Source: Bacteroidales bacterium UBA3764
GTDB taxonomy: Bacteria; Bacteroidota; Bacteroidia; Bacteroidales; UBA932
Direction of reading: 5' to 3'
Length of the DNA: 22,987 nt
NCBI GenBank assembly: GCA_002371115.1
Contig: DFFY01000023.1
Location: forward strand, 1-22,987
A program made the position numbers and the translations under genes. This document shows, in pieces, positions 14,801-21,796 of this stretch. The notes beneath the pieces were generated by a model, which saw only the letters and a list, made by a program, of their open reading frames with translations, made no database searches and had not been told where the DNA came from. How positions within the stretch are numbered: the first letter of the stretch is position 1; each line of letters opens with the position of its first letter.

Positions 14801-14826
14801 ATAGCGATTATTTTATTAAAACCAAA
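14796..14826 (-). promoter_or_regulatory. Canonical Bacteroidota promoter for the FISUMP lipoprotein gene
   Basis: On the minus strand TTTG (plus CAAA 14823-14826) is followed after 19 bases by TATATTTG (14803-14796), a textbook -33/-7 pair. It lies just past the stop of the coiled-coil lipoprotein gene, so the downstream gene has its own promoter and a leader of about 240 nt (roughly 14789-14546). Confidence 0.75.
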
Positions 14827-14828
14827 GA

Positions 14829-15560
14829 TTACACCGGGGTGTAACTATATTCGTATTCTCCATTGTCGCACTTGATGGCGCGTAAATGGTAGTGGGCTCC
14901 ATTGGAGAGAGAGATGTACCAGAAATCATCGGCCTTTTGATACTTATGGGCCTTGACGGTGGGAGTGGGGTTGTCTATTAAGTAGTTCTTGATTACCACC
15001 TTGGCCAGTTCTTCAATCTCATCCTCGGACAGTGTGACTTGGTTGTCAGGTGTGCCAACAAGGTGACTGAAAATATAGTTTACGTCAACTGAATCCACCT
15101 TTTCCAAAACCTCGTCATCTTCCACATAATCATAATACGGGAGCTCAAAAACAGCTTCCTTGAAGGCCTTGATCTGCTTGTCCTTATGTGTTTCGTAAGG
15201 CTTGGTCTTTTGAATCAGGCGGTTAGCCTTTTCATACATCTGTTCGCAACGGTCGCCATCATTGGCAATATTATAAATATAGCTGTAATCGCCGGTCCTT
15301 TTATAAGAAATGAGCCTTGACTTGATTTCCTGCTCCATTTTCTTGGCTTTAGCCAGAAGTTCACGGCCTTCCTTGGCTTCAGGATTGGCTTCTGCAGCGA
15401 GGGCGTTCAATTCACTTGCAAGATTATCGGCCTCAGCGGCTATTTCAGACCCAAGATTGTTCACGCGCACCACGCGGGCAAAGTCATTGACGATATATTT
15501 TTCTACCGGAGAGGTACATGCCACCGCAAGGCAACAAAGAAGAAAAACTATTTTTTTCAT
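14829..15560 (-). CDS. Hypothetical coiled-coil lipoprotein
   Basis: A 243-residue protein with type II signal peptide and lipobox (MKKIVFLLCCLAVACTS, Cys15). Residues about 30-115 are rich in Ala/Glu/Lys heptads (NLGSEIAAEADNLASELNALAAEANPEAKEG, LLAKAKKMEQEIKSRL) and probably form a helical coiled-coil. A C-terminal domain of mixed strands follows (VKAHKYQKADDFWYISLSNGAHYHLRAIK). I do not recognise the family. It begins two bases after the zinc-ribbon protein's stop, so the two are one operon. A role in envelope sensing alongside the kinase is a guess from neighbourhood. Confidence 0.75.
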   Translation of the reverse strand: MKKIVFLLCCLAVACTSPVEKYIVNDFARVVRVNNLGSEIAAEADNLASELNALAAEANPEAKEGRELLAKAKKMEQEIKSRLISYKRTGDYSYIYNIANDGDRCEQMYEKANRLIQKTKPYETHKDKQIKAFKEAVFELPYYDYVEDDEVLEKVDSVDVNYIFSHLVGTPDNQVTLSEDEIEELAKVVIKNYLIDNPTPTVKAHKYQKADDFWYISLSNGAHYHLRAIKCDNGEYEYSYTPV

Positions 15561-15562
15561 GT

Positions 15563-15961
15563 TTAAAGGTTAGAGAACAATTCAGAAAAATCCATAAAAG
15601 AAGAAAGGCTCCCGCCAAGAAGAGCACCGCCGATGAGCAGAATAACCAGATAAATAGCACTGATTATGATGCCGATAATACCTAACACCTGGCCGGCAGT
15701 GAGCAATCCCGCACCAGTATATCCAGACGGATTCATCTCTACCTTCTTCTTTCCTTTACCGCTTATAACCACCCCGATAATGGATAAGGGCAATCCTGCA
15801 AGCGGGAACCACACAAAACACATTCCAAGAAGGCCGAGGATAAATCCGACCACGGCGCCCGGCGCAGTCTGGGTTCCGTTATTTACAACTTGGCTGCTAC
15901 CGCAGACCGGACAAAATTTTGTTCCTTCGGGCATTTCTGCTCCACAATTTCTGCATTTCAT
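15563..15961 (-). CDS. Zinc-ribbon plus DUF4190-like membrane protein
   Basis: A 132-residue protein. Residues 1-22 form a zinc ribbon with two CxxC knuckles (MKCRNCGAEMPEGTKFCPVCG). A short linker (NNGTQTAPGAVV) leads to a DUF4190-type membrane part with a broad helix at about 36-65 (GFILGLLGMCFVWFPLAGLPLSIIGVVISGKGKKK) and another at about 83-115 (GAGLLTAGQVLGIIGIIISAIYLVILLIGG). The domain pairing is common in bacteria; its role is unknown. It has its own promoter and is separated from the kinase gene (16045) by 83 bases, with the lipoprotein gene directly behind. Confidence 0.85.
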   Translation of the reverse strand: MKCRNCGAEMPEGTKFCPVCGSSQVVNNGTQTAPGAVVGFILGLLGMCFVWFPLAGLPLSIIGVVISGKGKKKVEMNPSGYTGAGLLTAGQVLGIIGIIISAIYLVILLIGGALLGGSLSSFMDFSELFSNL

Positions 15962-15989
15962 AATAGTGACATTAAAAGGTTGTATTTCT

Positions 15990-16018
15990 GTGCCGACATA
16001 AGTCGTGGCACAAAGATA
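15990..16018 (-). promoter_or_regulatory. Promoter and leader hairpin for the zinc-ribbon gene
   Basis: The minus strand has TATCTTTG at 16018-16011 with TTG (plus CAA 16038-16040) 19 bases upstream. Immediately downstream, GTGCC and GGCAC (15990-16011) frame a hairpin with inner GAC/GTC pairs. It would sit at the extreme 5' end of the mRNA, about 30 bases before the ATG at 15961. Confidence 0.6.
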
Positions 16019-16044
16019 ACCCCCTGTCTCCTAAAGACAAGTAG

Positions 16045-17343
16045 TCATTTAATGTCTTTTTTTAAGAAGGGTGAGTATTTCCGGAAACTGGCAGCCAAGT
16101 TCCGATAGTACTTGAGTTCGTCTGCCGGAAGATCGATGGTCTTGTCATACAATGATGGCAGTGTCCCATACTTGGCATATAGACGTTGTGAATAGTCCAG
16201 GTCCAATGCTTCATTCAGTGATGTAATTGTCTGCAATTCTTCAGCTGAAAGTCCAGATGTCACCTGGCGCATAACGGGATCGATTTCATATGTCCCATAA
16301 TCAATATGTATGGGGAGGAATTCCCGGTATCCAGCCTGGTCCATTTCATTGCAGACCTGATTGAAAGCGTCTTCCCAGGCCTGGCGTAGCGTTACTTCTG
16401 CCCTTGACAATGCTGTGCTTGAATTACTTGATGAAGAAGGTTTAGCTCTTCGAGATGCCGAAGCAGGTTGTGCCTCTGGCTGCTGCGTTTTCTCCTCAGG
16501 TGATTCAACCTGGACAGAGTCTGTCTTGTCGTTGATTTCCGGGACGGCCTGCTCTGGTTGACTTCGCGTGTTGAAATAGAAAATAAGCCCGAACGCCAGA
16601 GCAACAATCAAAAGGAAAAATGCAATCCATAACGGCCTTCGCCGATGCGCCCAGGCAACCTTCAATACGTCGATGTTCCGATATCGCTTGTCAGGATTGG
16701 GACGCATGCATCGACGGGCAATCCGGCAATATCGGCCCGGAAAAAGGTCCTGCATAAGGCGGCCGATGGAGTAAATGTCGCTGCGGGCGTCCGTTTCCCG
16801 CTGCGCCAGAAGCTCCGGGGACGCGTACTGCCGCGTGCCGCCCAGGCTCCTTTCCATGATGTGCGCATCGGCATCGGCAAAGCCGAAGTCGATGAGCTTG
16901 ACGTCGTTGTCGGCCTCGGTGATGAGGATATTCTCCGGCTTGATGTCATTGTGGATGATGCTTTGACGATGCATAGCCCCGACGGCTTCCATGAGCTGGG
17001 CGAAGATCCTTCTGCGGGTCTGCATAGACGGCTTTTCCTTCAAAAAATCTGACAGGTTCCGTCCACGTATGTATTCTATGACGATGGCCGGGCCGATGGG
17101 CGTGCTTTCTTCCCAGCCAATGGCTGATGCAATGAATGGGTGCTGCAGGCGAAGGGCAATCTCATACTCCCGCTTGAGCAGTTCCAGCCCTTTGGCGCCG
17201 GCGGCGGTTTTGAGCACGAAGCGCTTGCCGGCCTTTTCGGCCAGGTAAAGCCGCCCCTCCTTAAGCGTGGAGACAATGCTGTATTTTCCATCGGCAAGGC
17301 TTGTGGTCACCTCCCGGAGGGTTTCACTTTCCATCATTGACAT
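16045..17343 (-). CDS. Transmembrane Ser/Thr protein kinase (Hanks type)
   Basis: A 432-residue protein with an N-terminal kinase domain (about 20-235), one transmembrane helix (238-257, PLWIAFFLLIVALAFGLIFYF), a Ser/Pro/Glu-rich linker (about 262-325) and an extracytoplasmic domain of unknown type (about 325-432). Kinase landmarks: Lys45 (FVLKT), catalytic loop HND131-133 (HNDIKPEN), DFG152-154 and YASPE. The catalytic HRD is HND, making it a non-RD kinase, and the glycine-rich loop is degenerate (TLKEGRLYLAE). The chosen ATG (17343) lies 17 bases after a -7 box; the longer reading from 17391 would begin upstream of it. It probably senses something outside the membrane; targets are unknown. 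Confidence 0.9.
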   Translation of the reverse strand: MSMMESETLREVTTSLADGKYSIVSTLKEGRLYLAEKAGKRFVLKTAAGAKGLELLKREYEIALRLQHPFIASAIGWEESTPIGPAIVIEYIRGRNLSDFLKEKPSMQTRRRIFAQLMEAVGAMHRQSIIHNDIKPENILITEADNDVKLIDFGFADADAHIMERSLGGTRQYASPELLAQRETDARSDIYSIGRLMQDLFPGRYCRIARRCMRPNPDKRYRNIDVLKVAWAHRRRPLWIAFFLLIVALAFGLIFYFNTRSQPEQAVPEINDKTDSVQVESPEEKTQQPEAQPASASRRAKPSSSSNSSTALSRAEVTLRQAWEDAFNQVCNEMDQAGYREFLPIHIDYGTYEIDPVMRQVTSGLSAEELQTITSLNEALDLDYSQRLYAKYGTLPSLYDKTIDLPADELKYYRNLAASFRKYSPFLKKDIK

Positions 17344-17350
17344 AAAAAGA

Positions 17351-17391
17351 CATTGCAATGCAAAGATATTGTTTTTAACTTTGTCATGCAA
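17351..17391. promoter_or_regulatory. Interlocked divergent promoters of the kinase and LWGY genes
   Basis: The plus promoter has ATTG (17352-17355), 20 bases, then TAACTTTG (17376-17383) before ATG 17391. The minus promoter has TTG (plus CAA 17389-17391), 20 bases, then TATCTTTG (17368-17361) before ATG 17343. Each -33 box lies at the other promoter's start site. Both -33 regions sit in related inverted sequences: CATTGCAATG (17351-17360, a perfect palindrome) and CATGCAATGTC (17385-17395). Confidence 0.65.
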
Positions 17392-17972
17392 TGTCAGTTT
17401 CAGTTAATATTCCGGAAATATCGGCCCTCCGTTCAAAGGTGGAGGCCGTTTTTGGGCAGCCGCTCCAGACGCACAACGGCTTCATTGCCCTTGTCGATGC
17501 TGTTGACGCCACCCTGCGCGAACACCTCTCCGAAAGTACCCTTGAGCGTCTCTGGGGCTATTCCACCAGGGAGGCCGATGCCGTCTCGCTTCGCACGCTC
17601 AATGTCCTTTCCCGCTATGTGGGCTCGCCGTCCTGGAAGAATTTCTGTGCCGATTTGAAGCAGTTTTCTCCGCTGGAGTCGGAGGAATTCTCCGGCGATT
17701 CCATTGTGTCTTCAAGCTTGACGCCCGGTCAGCGGCTCCAATTGGGTTGGCTTCCGAATAGGCTTATAACGGTTGAATATCAGGGGAGTAACCGTTTCGT
17801 AATAACAGACTCCCGGCATTCAAGCCTGAGGCCGGGCGACAGCTTTGAATGTATTCAGATGCAAGCGGGACGCCCGCTTTACCTGGACCGTTTCCGTCGT
17901 GCCGATGACGACCGGGAGAGGCGTTACGTCGTGGGTGAAAAAAATGGCCTGACACAGGTCAGGGCCCTTTAA
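17391..17972 (+). CDS. Hypothetical 'LWGY'-motif protein, possible regulator
   Basis: A 193-residue cytosolic protein. The N-terminal half (about 8-90) is helical and carries STLERLWGYSTREADAVSLRTLNVLSRYVG, a pattern I associate with a group of Bacteroidota proteins of unknown function whose N-terminus resembles a small helix-turn-helix. The C-terminal half (about 105-190) is beta-rich (LQLGWLPNRLITVEYQGSNRFVI, RYVVGEKNGLTQV) and may be a small barrel. The gene is divergent from the Ser/Thr kinase and shares its promoter region, which suggests the two are co-regulated or that this protein regulates the pair; that is inference. Its ATG follows the -7 box by seven bases. Confidence 0.7.
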   Translation: MSVSVNIPEISALRSKVEAVFGQPLQTHNGFIALVDAVDATLREHLSESTLERLWGYSTREADAVSLRTLNVLSRYVGSPSWKNFCADLKQFSPLESEEFSGDSIVSSSLTPGQRLQLGWLPNRLITVEYQGSNRFVITDSRHSSLRPGDSFECIQMQAGRPLYLDRFRRADDDRERRYVVGEKNGLTQVRAL

Positions 17973-18382
17973 TTCACAGCGTTATACTGCTCGTCCGTAA
18001 CGGGCTCCAGCCACTCGTTGGAGGAGCCTTCCTGCACGGCGGTGTGGTAGGTGAGGTGCTGGAACCAGCTGTCGACGGCGGCACCGTGCCAGTGCTTGGT
18101 CTCGGCCGGGATGGCAATCACCGTGCCGGGCGTCATGGGTACGGCGGGCTTGCCCCATTCCTGGTACCAGCCGCGGCCAGCCACGCAGATAAGTACCTGA
18201 ACAGCACCGTGATGCACGTGCCAGTCGTTGCGGCAGCCGGGCTCGAAGGTGACGTTGGCAAGGCCGCCGTCCAGCTGTGCCAGGTAGCTGTTTCCGGTAA
18301 AATACTGTCCGTAAGGATTCAGGACACCTTTGGGCCAGACGGAGAAATCCACGGTCTGGACTTTAGAAAGTGTGTTATTCAT
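17969..18382 (-). CDS. Cupin-domain protein
   Basis: A 137-residue single-domain cupin from ATG 18382. The first metal-binding motif is DWHVHHGAVQVLICVAGRGWYQEWG (ligands likely His55 and His57) and the second is PGTVIAIPAETKHWHGA (His97). These are usually metal-dependent small-molecule enzymes or binders; close relatives in Bacteroidota are annotated only as cupin, or as partners of carboxymuconolactone decarboxylases. An in-frame extension upstream runs through aldo/keto reductase sequence without a stop, so a chimeric 190-residue product is possible, but the normal cupin N-terminus begins at MNNTLSKVQTVDF. Its stop overlaps the stop of the LWGY gene by four bases, tail to tail. Confidence 0.85.
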   Translation of the reverse strand: MNNTLSKVQTVDFSVWPKGVLNPYGQYFTGNSYLAQLDGGLANVTFEPGCRNDWHVHHGAVQVLICVAGRGWYQEWGKPAVPMTPGTVIAIPAETKHWHGAAVDSWFQHLTYHTAVQEGSSNEWLEPVTDEQYNAVN

Positions 18383-18543
18383 AGTTTGTGCGTTTTTTTC
18401 GGGTTGTGCTTTCTGGGCCAGGGGAATGAGCCCCACCGTCCAGCGCTCCACGTCCATGGGGTTGTGAATCCAGTACATGTCAATGTAGTCCAGCCCCATG
18501 CGCCCCAGGCCCAGGTTCCAAGTGCAATTTTTGTCTCTTTCAT
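18383..18543 (-). pseudogene. Collapsed aldo/keto reductase gene
   Basis: From ATG 18543 the minus strand encodes MKETKIALGTWAWGA, the usual start of a Bacteroidota aldo/keto reductase. It then jumps, in a shifted frame, to RMGLDYIDMYWIHNPMDVER and WTVGLIPLAQKA, which belong more than 80 residues later in the intact enzyme. The middle of the gene is deleted with loss of frame, and the C-terminal part is also missing. The downstream frame runs without a stop into the cupin gene. A TAnnTTTG box (18569-18562, TACCTTTG) still precedes it and could now drive the cupin. Confidence 0.75.
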
Positions 18544-18561
18544 AATAGTGTTTTTCTGTTG

Positions 18562-18569
18562 CAAAGGTA
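18562..18569 (-). promoter_or_regulatory. -7 promoter box before the collapsed aldo/keto reductase
   Basis: The minus strand reads TACCTTTG, fitting TAnnTTTG, 18 bases before the reductase ATG at 18543. No clear -33 box lies at the right distance. It is the only visible promoter for the cupin gene. Confidence 0.45.
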
Positions 18570-18647
18570 GGAAGTTTTCGGTGGAAAAGGTTTAACGGCA
18601 TTACGGATTAATTTACCATTTTTACGGAAAATTTGTAAATTCGCGGT

Positions 18648-18755
18648 ATGGACAAGGTGCTCAGGGTACAAAGCGTCAGCCCGGCAAAGTGTCTGAAAAA
18701 CGGCAATAAATCATTGAAAATGTGTATATTTGCAGCTGAGTTAATTCGTTGGTAG
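18648..18755 (+). CDS. Possible 35-aa ORF or remnant start of a lost gene
   Basis: ATG 18648 opens 35 codons (MDKVLRVQSVSPAKC...) ending in TAG one base before the APH-like kinase ATG. The 21 bases around its start (18632-18652 region) closely match the leaderless start of the GNAT gene (TTTGTAAATT, then ATGGA). The kinase's own promoter box lies inside it, so it is probably a leftover 5' end rather than a working leader peptide. Confidence 0.2.
   Translation: MDKVLRVQSVSPAKCLKNGNKSLKMCIFAAELIRW
18725..18732 (+). promoter_or_regulatory. -7 promoter box for APH-like kinase copy 2
   Basis: TATATTTG is a perfect TAnnTTTG box, 24 bases before ATG 18757. A -33 box at the usual distance is not evident. 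Confidence 0.55.
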
Positions 18756-18756
18756 T

Positions 18757-19629
18757 ATGAGCAAATACGAGAAAATCAACTTGGAAGACTACATCCAGAC
18801 CGGAGAGGGCGGTCAGGCCCTTACATATACCAAAAAGGACGGCAGTTCTTTGGCCAAGATGTTCATGCACGGCCTGGGCTCCGAGACGGTGGAACACGAA
18901 TTCCTGATTTCCAAGGCTGTGTATGAGGCCGGCATTCCCTGTCCTAAGCCAATCCGCCTGGTGACAGACGGGGAGCGTTTCGGCGGCGAATACGAGGTCA
19001 TTGCGGGCAAACGTTCTTTCACCCGCATCATTTCCCAGGAGCCGGAGCAGCTGGAACCCCTGAGCCTCAAATTTGCCCGGCTGGGCAAGCAGTTGCATGC
19101 AACGCCTGCCAATACGGCGGTTTTCCCCGACATGAAGGAAGTCATCCGTCCCTGGATAGAGAAATCCACCTGCATCTCGGAGCCGCTCCGCGCACGCCTG
19201 CTGGCCACCCTGGACAGCCTTCCTTCTCCCAAGACCTGCCTGCATGGAGACTTCCATATCGGCAATATCATTACCGACGGAGAGAAGGATTATTGGATAG
19301 ACCTGGGAGACTTTTCCTATGGTGCTCCGGAATGGGATTTGTCCATGAATCTCTACCTGGCCTATTACATGTCTCCTGAGAACATGGACCTTCTCTTCCA
19401 CCTGGATCCCGCCACGTTCCGCAAGCACTGGAGCATTCTGGTGAGGACGTATTACGGCATCCAGACCCTGGAGGAGCAGCAGGCCTGTGAGAAGAAGCTG
19501 CTGAAATATACGGCCCTGAAGCTGCTTTTCAATTTCTGCAAACGCTATAACGGGCAGGGAGCGCCCAACCCCCAGCTGGAAGGTCTGGCCAATGCTTTCC
19601 TCAGCGGAATGGCGCCGGGAGTGCTTTGA
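18757..19629 (+). CDS. APH-like phosphotransferase (TIGR02172-type), copy 2
   Basis: A 290-residue cytosolic kinase-fold protein, paralogous to 8070-8939. It has the glycine-rich TGEGGQALTY, the likely ATP-binding Lys34 (LAKM), the Brenner motif H163-G-D165-x4-N170 (HGDFHIGN) and the metal-binding Asp182 (WIDLGDFSYGAPEWD), all intact. The two copies align throughout, notably ARLGKQLHATPANTAVFP versus ARLGRQLADTPCDTSYFP. They are diverged enough to be old paralogues with possibly different substrates. The small-molecule substrate is unknown. The PheC-like gene follows after 52 bases without a visible promoter, so the two may be co-transcribed. Confidence 0.87.
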   Translation: MSKYEKINLEDYIQTGEGGQALTYTKKDGSSLAKMFMHGLGSETVEHEFLISKAVYEAGIPCPKPIRLVTDGERFGGEYEVIAGKRSFTRIISQEPEQLEPLSLKFARLGKQLHATPANTAVFPDMKEVIRPWIEKSTCISEPLRARLLATLDSLPSPKTCLHGDFHIGNIITDGEKDYWIDLGDFSYGAPEWDLSMNLYLAYYMSPENMDLLFHLDPATFRKHWSILVRTYYGIQTLEEQQACEKKLLKYTALKLLFNFCKRYNGQGAPNPQLEGLANAFLSGMAPGVL

Positions 19630-19681
19630 TTTCCCCTGGACGGTCCCTTCCTTTTGACGAGCCGCCCCATCAAGAAAGTGT

Positions 19682-20482
19682 ATGATGAGAAGATTCTACT
19701 CGATTTTTATCACGGCGCTGATCCTGTGCTCCTTCGCCATCAGTTGCAGGACGCAGGGTACCCCGACGATTGACAAGATACTTGAACGGGGAACGCTCCT
19801 TGTGGGCACGACGGGGGACTATCGGCCCTTGAGCTACAAAGAGCCGGAAACGGGCCGCTATTGGGGATTCGGGATTGACATGGCAGGGGAGATGGCGAAG
19901 GAGCTGGGCATGCGTATCAGCTTTGTCCCCACCTCCTGGCCCACACTGTCGGCCGATGTCCAGCAGCCGGAGCTGTTTGACTTTGCCATCGGGGGCATCA
20001 CCATCACGGAGGCGCGCCTGGAGACCATGGACATGTCGGAAGGCTACCTTTGCAATGGGAAAACCATTCTCTGCCGGGCTTCGGAGGCCGGGAAATACCG
20101 CTCGATAGAAGATTTGAACAAGCCTGAGGTGCGCGTGATGGTGAATCCCGGCGGGCTCAACGAGAAATTTGCCCGGGAAAAGCTCACGGAATGCACGCTC
20201 ATCGTCTATGAAAAAAACGAGGAAATTCCATCAAAGGTTGCGGCAGGGGAGGCCGATATAATGATTACGGAGATTACGGAAGCCCCCTGGTATGTCCGGA
20301 ACGACAGCCGTCTGGCGGCACCGCTTCTTGACAGCCCCTTCACGCACGGGCAGATTGGCGTCCTGATGCAGAAAGGCAGGGAGGACCTTATGGAACGTGT
20401 TAACAGGACCATCCGGGAAATGAAGGCGGACGGGCGGCTGAAGAAGTTGCACGAAAAGTACGGCCTGGTGTATGGCTATTGA
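19682..20482 (+). CDS. PheC-like lipoprotein (cyclohexadienyl dehydratase / SBP_bac_3 fold)
   Basis: A 266-residue lipoprotein with lipobox AISC (Cys22), so it sits on the periplasmic face of a membrane. The fold is that of family 3 solute-binding proteins, but the motifs fit periplasmic cyclohexadienyl dehydratase (PheC) better than amino-acid binders: VGTTGDYRPLSYKEPETGRYWGFGIDMA, SFVPTSWPTL, FDFAIGGITITEARLETM, VRVMVNPGGLNEKFAREKL and AAGEADIMITEITEA. PheC enzymes convert prephenate to phenylpyruvate, or arogenate to phenylalanine. No ABC permease or ATPase gene is adjacent, which also argues against a transport role. Enzyme activity is not proven by sequence; a stand-alone binding or sensing role remains possible. 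Confidence 0.78.
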   Translation: MMRRFYSIFITALILCSFAISCRTQGTPTIDKILERGTLLVGTTGDYRPLSYKEPETGRYWGFGIDMAGEMAKELGMRISFVPTSWPTLSADVQQPELFDFAIGGITITEARLETMDMSEGYLCNGKTILCRASEAGKYRSIEDLNKPEVRVMVNPGGLNEKFAREKLTECTLIVYEKNEEIPSKVAAGEADIMITEITEAPWYVRNDSRLAAPLLDSPFTHGQIGVLMQKGREDLMERVNRTIREMKADGRLKKLHEKYGLVYGY

Positions 20483-20527
20483 AAATTGTTGGAATTGTAA
20501 GACAAAACGGGATTTAACAGCTTGAGT

Positions 20528-21238
20528 ATGAATCGATACGGAACCACCCTTATATGCCTTCTCCTATGCATTTGTATGAATGCGCAGGAGTTCGAGCCTA
20601 TGGAGTATAACGGGACGCTTTATCAGGAGTTGGCAAGCCATGTCATAGATAAAGAAGACGCGGCCCTCATCATCTATCTTCATGGCCGACACGCGAGCGG
20701 GAGCGACAATCAGAAACAGCTTTCTCAGGCTGGCGTACAGGACATTGCCCGCTATCTTGAAAAGAATCACGTTTCTGCTTATTTCCTCGTCCCTCAATGT
20801 CCGGAAGACCGCGAATGGGATGGACGTGACGGCAAAGCCGGATACACGGACCGTGTGGAGGACCTGATTACCCTGTATATGAAGACAAAGTACATCGATG
20901 TGTCCCGAATCTATATCTGCGGTGCGTCCATGGGAGCTTGCGGCGTTTGGAAACTCCTGAAAGATAATCCCAAACTGTTTACAGCGGCAATCATTGCTTC
21001 CGGTCAGGCGCAGCGTGCCTATCCTTCAGACTTCACCGGGATTCCGCTATGTGTCACCGTGGGCTCGGAGGAGAGGAGTTATGAGGCCCTGAAGTGGTTT
21101 TCGTCAGAAATTGAAAAGGCCGGAGGGATGGTTCAATTTGATGTTCTTCTCGGGCAGCGTCATCGCGATGCGTGTGATAATGCATTTACTTCAAAGCGCC
21201 TCAAATGGCTTTTCTCGCAGGAAAAAAGCCTCAAGTAA
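20528..21238 (+). CDS. Secreted alpha/beta-hydrolase (esterase/phospholipase-like)
   Basis: A 236-residue protein with signal peptide MNRYGTTLICLLLCICMNAQ. The hydrolase fold shows an oxyanion strand IIYLHGRHASG (His52-Gly53), the nucleophile elbow G132-A-S134-M-G (YICGASMGACGVW) and a late GQRHRDACDNAF that should supply the catalytic His. The pattern fits the carboxylesterase/phospholipase or PHB depolymerase-like group of Bacteroidota; the substrate is unknown. ATG 20528 is preferred over the TTG six bases earlier because it gives a clean signal peptide. The next gene starts 13 bases after the stop. Confidence 0.83.
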   Translation: MNRYGTTLICLLLCICMNAQEFEPMEYNGTLYQELASHVIDKEDAALIIYLHGRHASGSDNQKQLSQAGVQDIARYLEKNHVSAYFLVPQCPEDREWDGRDGKAGYTDRVEDLITLYMKTKYIDVSRIYICGASMGACGVWKLLKDNPKLFTAAIIASGQAQRAYPSDFTGIPLCVTVGSEERSYEALKWFSSEIEKAGGMVQFDVLLGQRHRDACDNAFTSKRLKWLFSQEKSLK

Positions 21239-21251
21239 AATTCGCATTTCT

Positions 21252-21791
21252 ATGGTGTTGGATAATGTAACAATCGAAAAGTACCGCGAAGATCTCAGTG
21301 CTTATCTTTTGTCCTCTTGTACAGATGCAGGACTCATGAAAGGAACGCTGCAGACCTCTCCGGACATTGACGAAGCCTGGGTCCGGCTGGCGCCGTCCTA
21401 CTATGGCGATGCCGTCCGCAACTTCAACTCCTACCCGGAGTTCTGTCTGGGCTGTGCCGGCTATCTTGGAATGGCCGTTGCCTTCCTTTGGGACAAGGAC
21501 TGGGGCCGGTATATGGACGTCCCCTATACCTATTTCCAAGGAGAGAGAGGCTTTGATGACATGGACGACCATATCACGGATACCATCCTACGAGACCGCA
21601 AGCACAGTGTTCCAGCCATGCAGTCCTGCGCGGCCAACGCCTATCATTTTCTCATGCGGGAGAGCCCGGAACCCGGGACGGCCGAGGCTTACAGGATGTT
21701 TCTCGTCACGGTAGAAGTGATGTTCAAGATGGGCGCAGCAATTGAACTGTGCCGTCTGGGATACAAGTTTGAAAAAGTGAATTTAACATAG
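21252..21791 (+). CDS. Conserved hypothetical protein
   Basis: A 179-residue soluble protein starting MVLDNVTIEKYREDLSAYLL. It is mainly helical, with cysteines in SSCTDAG, FCLGCAGYLG, MQSCAAN and IELCRLGYKFEK, and a mid-section VPYTYFQGERGFDDMDDHI. I believe similar proteins occur across Bacteroidales without known function, but this is memory rather than a search. The frame is open further upstream into the hydrolase gene, but ATG 21252 lies just past the hydrolase stop and gives the natural N-terminus. The FKBP gene follows after five bases, so it sits in an operon. Confidence 0.75.
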   Translation: MVLDNVTIEKYREDLSAYLLSSCTDAGLMKGTLQTSPDIDEAWVRLAPSYYGDAVRNFNSYPEFCLGCAGYLGMAVAFLWDKDWGRYMDVPYTYFQGERGFDDMDDHITDTILRDRKHSVPAMQSCAANAYHFLMRESPEPGTAEAYRMFLVTVEVMFKMGAAIELCRLGYKFEKVNLT

Positions 21792-21796
21792 TCATT

